This document shows positions 18,501 through 28,700 of a stretch of 38,456 nt of DNA, in pieces (position 1 is the stretch's first letter; each line of letters starts with the position of its first letter). The stretch is from Candidatus Cloacimonadota bacterium (GTDB taxonomy: Bacteria; Muiribacteriota; UBA6191): the NCBI GenBank assembly GCA_002402105.1, contig NVVD01000023.1:240-38695 (forward strand), in the 5' to 3' direction. The notes under the pieces were generated by a model. The model saw nothing but the letters and a program-made list of their open reading frames with translations. It did no database searches and was not told the origin of the DNA. Made by a program: the position numbers and the translations under genes.

Positions 18501-18690
18501 ATGGTTTAAAAGTTTATTGCCAATCGTTATATATCTATTCAAAAAGTATATACCCAAAACAGTAAAGCCACTTGTATTTGAGTATAAATAATCTGTAAGG
18601 CTATTCTAGTTTCTACAAATAACAATATCAACACTATCTAAATAATAAAATTATTTCTTTATAAAAAGATTGAAATACATATACCTTTAA

Positions 18691-18728
18691 ACTAGAATCA
18701 GTAGGTTCTATCATTTATTGATTCTAGT
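18691..18728 (+). promoter_or_regulatory. Perfect 10-bp inverted repeat before the receiver-kinase gene
   Basis: ACTAGAATCA (18691-18700) and TGATTCTAGT (18719-18728), separated by 18 nt, 35 nt before the ATG at 18764. A further TTCTAGT lies at 18604-18610. It could be an operator for a dimeric regulator or a leader hairpin. No T-run follows. Confidence 0.4.
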
Positions 18729-18763
18729 AAGCTATCACTAGTCAGTAAAATGAGGAGGCTTAT

Positions 18764-20893
18764 ATGCAATCTTATATTAATGAAAAGTTTAAAATATTAA
18801 TCGTTGATGATAACCCGTCTATACACGAGGATTTTCGTAAAATTCTCTCCCCCAAAAATCATCTTCAAAATAGCTTTGATGCACTATCAAAACAACTTTT
18901 TGATGACGAATTACCTCGCTTATATAAAAACCCAGAAATTCAATTAGATTTCGCTTTTCAAGGAGAAGAAGCAATCAAACTAGTTGAAACTGCTTATCAA
19001 CAAAATCAACCATACTTACTTATATTTATGGATATTAGAATGCCTCCTGGAATAGACGGCATTGAAACTATTAAAAAAATATGGGATTTTCACCCCGATC
19101 AAGAAGTTATTATTTGTACTGCTTTTACAGATTATTCTTGGACAGCTATTCAAAAAAAACTAAGCATCAAAAATTCTTATTTAGTTTTAAAAAAGCCATT
19201 TGATGCTATTGAAGTAAAACAATTGACAGTCTGTCTCATTGCCAAAACTCGAGTTACTCTACAAAGTAAAGCTGCTCTAAATGAATTAAAGCTTGAAAAA
19301 GAAAAAGTAGAAATTGCCTATCAAAAGCTTATGACAGAATCTCAAAGACATCAGTTTATTGAACAACAAGTCGTCCAAGCTCAAAAAATGGATATAGTAG
19401 CTACAGTTGCCAATGGCTTAACCCAAGATTTCAATGATATTTTAAACTCCATTACAAAGAGTATTCAGTCAATACAACTCAATACTAAAAATAATTTAAT
19501 TTTACAAGATACAAGCAATATTAAAAATGCTACAAATCGAGCACAAAGTTTAATTAATCAATTAAGTTCTATATCTAAAAACCAAAAAATTATACTTAAT
19601 AAAATTGATATAAATAAAAATATTTTACGTGTAATTAAGATTTGTGAAGACTTTGCTTTACAAAATATAAAGGTTAAACTTTTAAATCAAGATGCCAAGT
19701 TTGTCTTGGCCGACTCTATTCAAATTGAACAGGTTTTATTGAATATAGCTCTAAATGCTAAAGATTCTATGCCAAATGGAGGCACTTTAAGTTTTGATAT
19801 AAATACGGTTCAACCATCTAATGACTTTTTATTAAAATATCCAAACTGTAATGGTAATCAATTCCAAAAAATTATTATCCGAGATACTGGAGAAGGTATT
19901 CCTCAGAAACTACTAACTAAAGTTTTTGACCCTTTTTTTACTACAAAAATACAAGATAAAAAAAGTGGACTTGGTTTGTCTATGGCCTTTCAAATTATCC
20001 AACAACATCATGGGTTTATTGAGGTTTTTAGTGAACAAAATTTAGGTACTATGTTTTGTATATATCTTCCTATTGCTCAAAACTTAAATACAGAAAAAGA
20101 AACTGTTTTTAAAGAGCCCCTAGAAAATAAAGGGACAATCCTTATAGTTGATGATGAAGAAGTTCTTAGAATCATTACAAAAGGCATATTAAAATCATAT
20201 GGCTATAAAACTATTCTAGCTGAAAATGGCTTAGAAGGAGTTGAAAAGTTTCAAAAATATAAAAATGATATTAGTCTTGTACTCTTAGACTTAGTTATGC
20301 CTAAAATGAGTGGAAATGAATGTTATCAAAAAATCATGGAGCTTGGTTGTGAAGTACCTGTTCTTCTTTGTAGTGGATATAAAAAAAATGAAGAACTACA
20401 CAAGCTTCTACTAAATAATAATTGTTTTTTTATACAAAAGCCATATACACTCCATCAGTTGATTCAATCTATAGATAGAACCTCCTTTACCATCAAACAA
20501 ACTAAAGAAGAAGTCTTAGCACCAAAAATATTGCTTGCAGATGATGAAATTGCTTTAAATATGGCAATTAGTAAACATTTATCTTTATTAGGATATCGAG
20601 TTGACTCCGTATCATCTGGTACCGAAGCTTGGGACCTCTATCAAAAATCAAATAATGACCCCTATGATTTAGTTATTATTGATCTTCTTATACCAAATAT
20701 GGGAGGAATGCAGCTATCTGAAAACATTAGAACTATAAGTCAAGAGGTTCCTATTCTTTTAATTTCTATCAAAATAAATAAAACTACACTCAAACAGGCT
20801 ATGAAATACCATATTAATGATTTTTTAGATAAACCAATATCACTATCTAAAATCCAAGAAACAGTCGCTAAACTATTAAATGTTAAAAAATAA
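18764..20893 (+). CDS. REC-kinase-REC-REC protein lacking the phospho-acceptor His
   Basis: Soluble 709-aa protein. Order: N-terminal receiver (about 8-170, Asp90 in IFMDIRMPPG), coiled coil (175-205), dimerisation segment (about 210-270), HATPase (about 315-440; LNIALNAKDSMPNGG, DTGEGIP, SGLGLSMAFQI), receiver with Asp509 (VLLDLVMPKMSG) and receiver with Asp640 (VIIDLLIPNMGG). In this kinase class the dimer helix reads AHDFNN; here it is NGLTQDFNDIL, with Gln221 in place of His. Autophosphorylation by the usual route is therefore unlikely, although ATP-binding residues remain. No membrane segment. Excellent ribosome site (GAGGAGG). A diverged MCP gene follows 12 nt later. Confidence 0.85.
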   Translation: MQSYINEKFKILIVDDNPSIHEDFRKILSPKNHLQNSFDALSKQLFDDELPRLYKNPEIQLDFAFQGEEAIKLVETAYQQNQPYLLIFMDIRMPPGIDGIETIKKIWDFHPDQEVIICTAFTDYSWTAIQKKLSIKNSYLVLKKPFDAIEVKQLTVCLIAKTRVTLQSKAALNELKLEKEKVEIAYQKLMTESQRHQFIEQQVVQAQKMDIVATVANGLTQDFNDILNSITKSIQSIQLNTKNNLILQDTSNIKNATNRAQSLINQLSSISKNQKIILNKIDINKNILRVIKICEDFALQNIKVKLLNQDAKFVLADSIQIEQVLLNIALNAKDSMPNGGTLSFDINTVQPSNDFLLKYPNCNGNQFQKIIIRDTGEGIPQKLLTKVFDPFFTTKIQDKKSGLGLSMAFQIIQQHHGFIEVFSEQNLGTMFCIYLPIAQNLNTEKETVFKEPLENKGTILIVDDEEVLRIITKGILKSYGYKTILAENGLEGVEKFQKYKNDISLVLLDLVMPKMSGNECYQKIMELGCEVPVLLCSGYKKNEELHKLLLNNNCFFIQKPYTLHQLIQSIDRTSFTIKQTKEEVLAPKILLADDEIALNMAISKHLSLLGYRVDSVSSGTEAWDLYQKSNNDPYDLVIIDLLIPNMGGMQLSENIRTISQEVPILLISIKINKTTLKQAMKYHINDFLDKPISLSKIQETVAKLLNVKK

Positions 20894-20905
20894 GTACTTC
20901 TATTT

Positions 20906-22264
20906 ATGAAGCTTCAATCAATACAAATTAAATTTACTCTCTTTTATTTTCTTTTAACTCTTTGTTTTGTATTTTTGGTTATAATTTATTTTCCGCTTCA
21001 AGCCAAAAAAATAACTAAAAATATTGTTCTTAATAACTATCAAATTATTAATTCTATTTTACAAAAAAGTCTAAGTCGTAAACTTCAAGAGCATACTAAT
21101 AAAAAAACTAAATTTTTAAATTCTGCCCTTGATATTTATAAAAATGAAAAATCAACTTCATCAGATATTATTAAATTAGCTATTTTTGATTCAAAGTTAA
21201 GCTATTTAGCTGGATTTAATACTCAAGATACTGACAAAATAGGTATTTCATATAATCAAATGAAACTCATTGAGTTAAAAAATACTTTTCAAATTAATGG
21301 GCCTCTTTTATCAAGAAATAATAAAATAATAGGATATTATAAAGTTGATTATAATAAAGCACTCTTTAATCAAGAAAGCACATCTTTTTTTGATTTTATT
21401 ATTATATTTGCTTTCATTATAGTTTTTTTGACTACATTCATTAGTTTCTTTTTTATCAAAAAAGTTATTCTACAACCTATCAACGAAGTTTTATTCAAAT
21501 TACACGAACAATCAATGAAGACTTTGAAAACAAGTGTATCATTAAATAAAGGTTCAGAAACTATTCAAACTACAATGATCAGTCAAAAACAAAATTTTAA
21601 AAGTTTAATCAATACTCTAGAAGAAGTTAAAACCGAAATATCAAACTCATACTCTGCCTCAAAAAATGCTTACTTATGCTCAGAACAACAAGAGAAACAA
21701 TCAGAGAATAGTTCTTTAATTATGAAAGAAATGTCTCAATCTATACTAGATATATTACAAGCATCTCATGATACTGAAAAAATTATTTTATCTCTTAACG
21801 AAATTGCAAAAAAATCTGATATACTTACTTTAAACGCCTTTGTAGAAGTAAATCATACTGGAGAATCTGGCAAAGCCTTCTCTATCATTGCAGAAGAAAT
21901 TAAAAAACTAAGCTCTAAGTCAACTCTTACGGTTCAATCTAGCTCTACATTAATCAAATCTTGTATAGAAAAATCTCAGAAAGGACAATTTATCTCAAAA
22001 GAGCTATCTGATTCTTTAAATAAACTCTCTAAAAACACACAAGAGTCCTACCAACATATTTCACAAATAAAAGAGCTCACAAAAAATTATAATGAAAAAA
22101 TATCTTTACTAGATCATCAAATAAAAAAGGAGTATCAAACATCATCATTAAATATTAGTTCTAATCAATTAAATCAAAAAAATATTCAAAAACTACACGA
22201 ACAAACAATCGAACTCATCAAAACCATTAATGATTTAAATACTCTTTTTTCTACACCAAAATAA
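20906..22264 (+). CDS. Diverged methyl-accepting chemotaxis-type receptor
   Basis: Protein of 452 aa with membrane segments at about 8-28 and 162-185, a ~130-residue extracytoplasmic domain between them, and a long helical cytoplasmic part. The signalling tip reads IAKKSDILTLNAFVEVNHTG then ESGKAFSIIAEEIKKLSSKS (about 300-340). This aligns with the canonical MCP hairpin (IAxQTNLLALNAAIEAARAGE), but several near-invariant positions changed (Gln to Lys, Asn to Asp, Ala-Ala to Phe-Val, Ala-Arg to Asn-His). It may couple poorly to CheA/CheW or serve another kinase, perhaps the His-less kinase just upstream. No clear ribosome site; expression may depend on coupling. Confidence 0.7.
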   Translation: MKLQSIQIKFTLFYFLLTLCFVFLVIIYFPLQAKKITKNIVLNNYQIINSILQKSLSRKLQEHTNKKTKFLNSALDIYKNEKSTSSDIIKLAIFDSKLSYLAGFNTQDTDKIGISYNQMKLIELKNTFQINGPLLSRNNKIIGYYKVDYNKALFNQESTSFFDFIIIFAFIIVFLTTFISFFFIKKVILQPINEVLFKLHEQSMKTLKTSVSLNKGSETIQTTMISQKQNFKSLINTLEEVKTEISNSYSASKNAYLCSEQQEKQSENSSLIMKEMSQSILDILQASHDTEKIILSLNEIAKKSDILTLNAFVEVNHTGESGKAFSIIAEEIKKLSSKSTLTVQSSSTLIKSCIEKSQKGQFISKELSDSLNKLSKNTQESYQHISQIKELTKNYNEKISLLDHQIKKEYQTSSLNISSNQLNQKNIQKLHEQTIELIKTINDLNTLFSTPK

Positions 22265-22319
22265 TTTATTTATGCACTCATCCATCCTTATAAATACAAA
22301 ACCATTGCATTTACTTGCA

Positions 22320-22350
22320 TTTGAGTATAAACCCTTTTAGTATACTCAAA
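22320..22350 (+). promoter_or_regulatory. Perfect 10-bp inverted repeat upstream of the ABC exporter
   Basis: TTTGAGTATA (22320-22329) and TATACTCAAA (22341-22350), separated by 11 nt and ending 52 nt before the ABC ATPase ATG. Its left arm is part of ACTTGCATTTGAGTATAAA, which recurs with one mismatch at 18570-18588. Spacing and symmetry fit a repressor operator; a leader hairpin is the alternative. Confidence 0.45.
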
Positions 22351-22402
22351 AATAAAACTTCTTTTTTCATATTTTAAAACTTAAAAGGTATAAAATAATC
22401 CT

Positions 22403-23299
22403 ATGAAAGCAATTGAGATAAATAATTTTTCTAAAAATTTTGGTGACTTTAAAGCTGTTTCTAATCTAAGTTTTCATGTAAACCAAGGTGAAATATTTGG
22501 TTTTTTGGGACGAAATGGAGCAGGTAAAACAACTACAATCAGGTCTCTTCTTAGAATTTATCAACCTGATGAAGGTGAGTTACTCATTCAAAATCAAGTT
22601 TTTGGTGATCATTTAAAAAATGATATCGGTTATTTACCAGAAGAAAGAGGGCTTTATACTCGTGCTAAGGTCATAGATACCATTTTATATTTTGCTCGAC
22701 TCAAGGGTTTATCAAGAAATGAATCTAAAAAAAGGGCTGCTGACTTACTTGATTTAATGCAACTTACAGAACACAGCTCAAAAACAGTTCAAAGTTTAAG
22801 CTCTGGTATGCAACAAAAAGTACAAATCATTATAAGCATTATACATAAGCCCAATCTTTTAATATTAGATGAACCTTTTCGTGGACTTGACCCTATCAAT
22901 CGTCAAGTAATCTATGACACCCTCAAAGACTTAAAATCTCAAGGTTACACTATTTTATTTTCTTCTCATCAAATTGCTGAAATTGAAGAGTTTTCAGATC
23001 GAGTCATTATGATAGCTGATGGTGAATCAAAAGCTTATGGCTCTATTAATGATATTAAAATGCAATTTGAACCAAAATTTATTCATCTAAGTTATCAAGG
23101 AACCTTACCTAACTTAGATTCTATAGAAGAAATGAATGACTATGGTAATCGAGCCGAAATTAAATTTAAAGAGCATGCTTCTCCACAAGATATTTTAAAA
23201 AAATTCATAGAAGCAAATGTAATCATTGAAAAATTTGAAATTGCTAGACCATCTCTAAATCAAATATTTATGCAACTTTGCGGAGAAAAAAAATCATGA
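22403..23299 (+). CDS. ABC transporter ATP-binding protein (NatA-like)
   Basis: ATPase of 298 aa for an ABC-2 type exporter. Walker A GRNGAGKTTTIRSLL (about 35-50), signature LSSGMQQKVQI, Walker B LLILDEPFRGLDP and the switch His in SSHQIAEIEEF are all intact. The C-terminal ~80 residues form the usual DUF4162-like extension of NatA-type proteins. Its stop overlaps the permease start (ATGA), so the two are translationally coupled. NatA/NatB was described as a sodium exporter in Bacillus, but many relatives export other substrates; substrate here is unknown. Confidence 0.9.
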   Translation: MKAIEINNFSKNFGDFKAVSNLSFHVNQGEIFGFLGRNGAGKTTTIRSLLRIYQPDEGELLIQNQVFGDHLKNDIGYLPEERGLYTRAKVIDTILYFARLKGLSRNESKKRAADLLDLMQLTEHSSKTVQSLSSGMQQKVQIIISIIHKPNLLILDEPFRGLDPINRQVIYDTLKDLKSQGYTILFSSHQIAEIEEFSDRVIMIADGESKAYGSINDIKMQFEPKFIHLSYQGTLPNLDSIEEMNDYGNRAEIKFKEHASPQDILKKFIEANVIIEKFEIARPSLNQIFMQLCGEKKS

Positions 23300-24507
23300 A
23301 AAAAGTATTAATTGTTGCTGAATTTGAATTTTTACAAACAGCAAAAAGGTGGCAATTTTTAGCTATCACTATATTTTTACCCCTCTTTATCGTATTCATA
23401 TCTATTTTGAGCTATAAATCTGGTACTTTTGCTTCAAACTCCCTTAAAGATAAATTCTCTAAAGGAAAAAAAATAGCTATCTTAGATCAGAGTAATTTTT
23501 TTATCTTTGATAAAAATGACTCCTTTATAAAAGTTTCTGATGAAAAACAAACAAAACAAGATGTTATTGATGAAAAGTATATAGGCTTTTTAAAAATACC
23601 TAAAGATTATATGAAAACAGGGGTTATTCACTTAATCTCTCCTAAAAATAAAGTATTAGGTTCATCTAAATCTTTTAAAAAAATTACTGAGTCCTTTATC
23701 AGAAAACAACTACTTCAATCGATTAAAGACAAAGAACAAAGAAAACGTATTTTTAATAGCGTACAATTTAAACTATTAGTATTAAATAAAAACTTAGAAA
23801 CAAATGATTTTGACTTTCATCAATTAATAGTGCCCTTATTATTTTTGATTATCTTTATTTTATCTACAAGTACAGCCAGTAGCTTTTTGCTACAAAGCGT
23901 ATCAGAAGAAAAAGAAAACAGAACCATCGAAATTTTATTATCTACAGTCAATGATAATCAATTAATTGGTGGTAAAGTACTTGGTTTAGGTTTAGCGACC
24001 TTAATACAAGTGTTAATTTGGATATTAATGAGTGTTATAGCTATACCTGCTATGTCTTCTCAAATGAAAATCCCTATTCAATTATCCTTAATACCTCTAA
24101 GTCATGTAGTTTTTGGTATTATTGTCTTATTTTTGGGGTTTTTATTTTTTGCTGCTGCTATGATTGGCGTTGGTGCAATTGCTCCTAATTATAAAGATGC
24201 ACAACAATTATCATCTTTTTTTATCATAGGTTCAATGCTACCAATTTATGTATTACAAATTATATTAAATGATATACATGGCACTTTATCTCAGGTCTTA
24301 TATTACTTTCCGATTACATCACCCATTGTTTTAGTCACACGCTTTTGTCTTGGCAACTTGCCAATGTGGGAGGTTATAGCAGGCCCCTTATTTTTATTAT
24401 TTTGTGTGATTTTTTCTGTAATACTTGCTGCCAAATCTTTTAGACTTGGCTGTTTGATGTACAATCGTAGACCAACTTTTAAAGAGTTTGTTTCTCATTT
24501 ATTTTAG
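23296..24507 (+). CDS. ABC-2 type permease (NatB-like)
   Basis: Membrane partner of the preceding ATPase, 403 aa. One N-terminal membrane segment (about 17-38), a large extracytoplasmic domain (about 40-175), then five or more membrane segments toward the C-terminus. EEKENRTIEILLSTV is the typical coupling-helix motif of this permease family (EEKE.rtiE.ll..p). The ATG at 23296 overlaps the ATPase stop and is preceded by GGAGA; a TTG at 23278 is in frame but less likely. Its stop directly abuts the stop of the convergent barrel gene, leaving no room for a separate terminator. Confidence 0.88.
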   Translation: MKKVLIVAEFEFLQTAKRWQFLAITIFLPLFIVFISILSYKSGTFASNSLKDKFSKGKKIAILDQSNFFIFDKNDSFIKVSDEKQTKQDVIDEKYIGFLKIPKDYMKTGVIHLISPKNKVLGSSKSFKKITESFIRKQLLQSIKDKEQRKRIFNSVQFKLLVLNKNLETNDFDFHQLIVPLLFLIIFILSTSTASSFLLQSVSEEKENRTIEILLSTVNDNQLIGGKVLGLGLATLIQVLIWILMSVIAIPAMSSQMKIPIQLSLIPLSHVVFGIIVLFLGFLFFAAAMIGVGAIAPNYKDAQQLSSFFIIGSMLPIYVLQIILNDIHGTLSQVLYYFPITSPIVLVTRFCLGNLPMWEVIAGPLFLLFCVIFSVILAAKSFRLGCLMYNRRPTFKEFVSHLF

Positions 24508-25782
24508 TTAAAATCCCCACTCATAAGATAAACTAATCCTATCTTTTGATGAAAATTGACCAAATAATCCTTCAACATCTCCATGAAAAATATCTAGACT
24601 TAAAATTATTTTTTGATCTGTATTAAATTCATAAGATGCTCTAGGACGAAATAAGCCATCTCCGTCGTTTACTGAGTATAAATAAAATAGTTCAAAACTT
24701 AGAGTTTCATTCAAAAAATCCTTTTTAACTAAAAAAGATAGCTTTGTATCAAGCTCATCTCTAATCATACTTTGTGCATCATTTAAAACATAACTTTGAA
24801 ATACTTGAAAGCTTATAAAAGTATTTGATAGCTTAGTCCAGTCTATTCCTAGTACATAATTTACTTCTGAACTGTTTATAATTCCTCTTAAAAAGTTGAT
24901 ATCTTTAGCTAAATTATATTGATCACTCAAGTATGCTAATTCAAACCTCAAAGTAAAATATCCAAAAGAGTTAGAAGCACTTGCTCCTAATAAATGAGAC
25001 CGTTCATACTCTGGAAAAACTAAACGTACTCCTTTTGTTAAATCACTATATAATACAGGGCTATGATGCTTAAAGTATAAATAATTATAAGTTAAATCCC
25101 AACCATTTTTAAATTCTGATAAACGTACTCCAAAACTAGAGTTTTTTAATAAACCGCTCCCACGCTGTACATTTAAAAGAACAGGTTGAGACTTAAACTT
25201 TGAAGTAATATATTTTGATGAAAAAGCATACTCACTATTAGTATCCATAATTTCATTATGTGTATTATCTAAAATAGAAAAAAGTTGTAATGATTTATCA
25301 TGTTTAAGATCTTTCTCTAATTGAATCGACCATTGCCCAATTCTTGAGTCTTCAAAACTATCTAAAATAAACTCTCTAAAACTTTGAGGGTTTATTTGAT
25401 CTAACACTTTTAACCCATCAGCTTGTCCCCAAACAATCTGTTGTTTTCCTAAACGAATCATCCAAGGACCCCATTGCTCATCTACATAAAGTTCTCTTAT
25501 TGCTATTTGCGTTGAATTTGTTTTTATTAAACTTTTGGATAAATCTGATTGATACTCAAATAGGTTAGAACTACCTAAACTATTTTTTAGGTCTGATCTA
25601 ATTCTTAAAGATGATATAAACTCTACTTTTTTTAAATTAAAACTAAACTCTGGACTAATTATAATTTCTTGTTTTTTTGAACTTAAATTACTCGTATCAA
25701 ATACTGACTCAAACTCTATTAAACCGTCAAAAGAACTTGGATAAGTCATAAAAGTTAATAATAAAAGTAAGGCTACTTTCAC
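24508..25782 (-). CDS. DUF1302-like outer-membrane beta-barrel
   Basis: Protein of 424 aa starting at GTG, which overlaps the stop of the transporter gene (GTGA). It has an N-terminal hydrophobic export segment and then alternating beta strands throughout. RLGKQQIVWGQADGL followed by DQINPQSFRE and DSFEDSRIG matches the DUF1302 hallmark (G.Q.v.WG ... D.iNP.d.r). The last residues SLSYEWGF end in Phe, as usual for outer-membrane barrels recognised by BamA. DUF1302 proteins commonly neighbour RND transporters and LolA-like proteins; here both are in the same operon. It is probably the outer-membrane partner of that export or lipid-transfer module. Confidence 0.75.
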   Translation of the reverse strand: MKVALLLLLTFMTYPSSFDGLIEFESVFDTSNLSSKKQEIIISPEFSFNLKKVEFISSLRIRSDLKNSLGSSNLFEYQSDLSKSLIKTNSTQIAIRELYVDEQWGPWMIRLGKQQIVWGQADGLKVLDQINPQSFREFILDSFEDSRIGQWSIQLEKDLKHDKSLQLFSILDNTHNEIMDTNSEYAFSSKYITSKFKSQPVLLNVQRGSGLLKNSSFGVRLSEFKNGWDLTYNYLYFKHHSPVLYSDLTKGVRLVFPEYERSHLLGASASNSFGYFTLRFELAYLSDQYNLAKDINFLRGIINSSEVNYVLGIDWTKLSNTFISFQVFQSYVLNDAQSMIRDELDTKLSFLVKKDFLNETLSFELFYLYSVNDGDGLFRPRASYEFNTDQKIILSLDIFHGDVEGLFGQFSSKDRISLSYEWGF

Positions 25783-28700
25783 TGTTTAACACCTCTTCTG
25801 AGAGTTGATTTTGTAAAAACACTATCATCTACTTCTTTTTTATAATCAACTTCTGAAAATATAAAAGTTGTTTTATGTTTTGTCTTTTTATTAAAAATCT
25901 CTAAAATATGTCTTGTTAAAATACCATCAACATATCTAATATCTTTCGCTTCAAATATTTTTAGCTCGTTTCCATTGATATCCCAAGTTTCTACTTTCAC
26001 AAAAGTATTAATTTTTGGATCCATATATGAAATTTGTTTTCCATGACCCAAGTTTTTTGCCAATTTTTTTGTTTTTGGAAATGACTCTATTTTATAAACT
26101 TTTTTTCCATCTAAAGTAACAATCCCTAAGTTTTTAAAAGTAAAATCATTAACTTCGACTTTTCCTTCTTTTTTTATTTCTTCATAAGAGAAATCTGTCC
26201 CAAGAAAATAGTCACCACGATCAGAAGCCGAAATACGCCTCACTTTTCTCATTGCTGGTAAATATAGCCATTGATCATCTTCTTTAGCGGAATCTTTATA
26301 ATCAAAAGTCAAAAATGATGTCTTTTTTATATTACTTGGAGAAGTATAAAATATTAATGTTTTTTTACTTTCTTTGAAATATTTTCTGAAAGTAATTGTT
26401 TTTCTAATACGTTCTCTACCACCTCGATCAGTCATTACCATTTTAAGTTTTCTAGATACCCATTGTCCTTCCTTTATATTATTTACTCTTTGAACTAGTT
26501 CCAACCCACTTATTACTTTTCCTTGTACAATAGCATTAGAGTTTGAACTCATACAAAAAAATAACATAATAGTGACTAAAGATTTCATTGATACCTTAAA
26601 ATTTTTTTTATATGACGTTATAAACTTTGGTCTTATTACTTTTATTAAAGCAGGTAGTAATACTAAACTAACTATAAAACTAACACTAACAGAAAGCGCT
26701 ACAATAACCCCAAACCTAAAAAGTGGGACTACTTTTGAAATTGATAAAACCCCAAACCCCATAGAGATTGCTAAAAAATTAAAAAATAAAGCTCTTCCTG
26801 TATTTGGAAAAAACTTTAAAATGATTTCATCAAAGTCATCGTTTTCATGAGTTGAAAACAAATGAATTATCTGATCAATCGTATGAATTGCAAAGTCTAC
26901 CCCTAAGCCAATTGCTATGCTAGCAAACATAGATGTACCTATGCCTAAATAAATATTAAAATACCCCATGACTGCATAAACTATAAGAACACTTATAAGA
27001 ACTGGTATTAAACTAAACAGACCAGCTACAAATGAAGAAAATACAAAACTAGCCATTAGACCAACTAGTAAAAATGAAATCAATACACTTTTAAAATGAC
27101 TGACACCAAGGTCTTTAATCCAATGATAATTTAAGTTTACACGTCCACTAATATAAGCTTTTATATCTTTATTATTAAAATGAGAATCAATGTAATCTTG
27201 AATAATAATTATTAGTTTTTTATTACTTGTATATAATCCATTTTTCAATTGAACCCTTATATTTGCCTTTTGATAATTAAAGTCCACCTTATCTTCAAAG
27301 TCTGTTGGATTGTTTGAAACAGAATAAATTAAAAATAATTGAGCAACTAAATCAGAACTTTTAGGAACTCTGTAATAACTTTGTTCATTTTTATTTAAAG
27401 ATTTATTCATTTGCTTAATAATATCAACTAATGAAGTAGAACCTCCAACAGTATCTAATCCTTCAATAAAATTTTGAAACTTTTCTATTTTTAATAAATA
27501 CTCTGGTTTATATAAGTCTTCAATATTTTTAGCTTCAATCATTATGTCTAAATTATTTGTACCATCAAAATATTTGTTAATAACTTTATCTGCTTTATAT
27601 ATTGGTTCTGAATGATCAAAAGTTTCAACTCTATCTTCATTCACTGCTAAAAAAAGAGATAGTTTTGCTGAAACTAGTACAATAACTAAAAAGGAAGCTA
27701 TAACTATTTTTGGATATTTAACCACTTTTTTACCCACTACTTCCATTAGCTCTGAAAACCAATCATCTGATTTTTCTAAATTTTTAGCTTTCTTTAAATC
27801 AAGAGGTAAAAGGCTCAAAAATGCAGGAAGTATAGTAATAGAATATAACCATGCTACAAATACCCCAAATGCACTATATAAGCCTAAGAATTGAAATGGT
27901 GGCATTAATGATGATAAAGACAAACCCATAAAACCAGCTACAGTAGTAAATGTTGTCAAAGTAATGGGTCTAAACATTTCGTTCATTGTTAATACAGTAA
28001 TCGCTCTAGCATCTAAAGATGGATATTTCTTTTGTTCTTCATAATATTGATGAAATATATGAATAGAGTCAGCTACAGCTATTCCAATTAAAATGACAGG
28101 CATGGCATTTGTAACTACAAAAAATGGCACTCCAAAATAAGCCATTAATCCTAGAGATGAACCGACCGTAGCTAAAATGACTATATTTGGCAAAAATGCC
28201 GAACGTATTGTTCTGTAGGCTAAAAATAAAATAAGTGTAATTATTAAACCAGCTAAAGGATTTAACTTTTTAGCATCACTATCTATATATGATCCTAAAT
28301 ATCCACTAATTGCTCCTTCTCCAGCAACATATATTTTATGATCATTATCACTATATTTTTTTGTAATTTCCATCAATAATTGATAAGTTTTTTCTGCTTT
28401 TAAATCATCTATCATTTCTACAACAATTAATGTACCTTTAGCACTTTTACTAACTAAACTACCCTGATATAAAGGAAAGTCATCAATCAATGATTTTATA
28501 TTTTTTAACTCTTCATTTGTTTTTGGAAGGTTTTTAAAAAATAGTTTTACCTCCATACCATCAGAGGTCCCACGAATACTTTTTTCAGTTGCCAAACTTT
28601 TTAAACGATCTGGGTCTACATTTTCTAAAGATGAAATCTCAATACTTAATGAGTTTATTAATGCCATCGTTTTTTGATTATAAATACCCTTTTCATTTAT

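Noticed and set aside
26572..26850. 92-codon plus-strand frame inside the RND-LolA gene
   Set aside because: Antisense to a well-supported coding region, with no family likeness.
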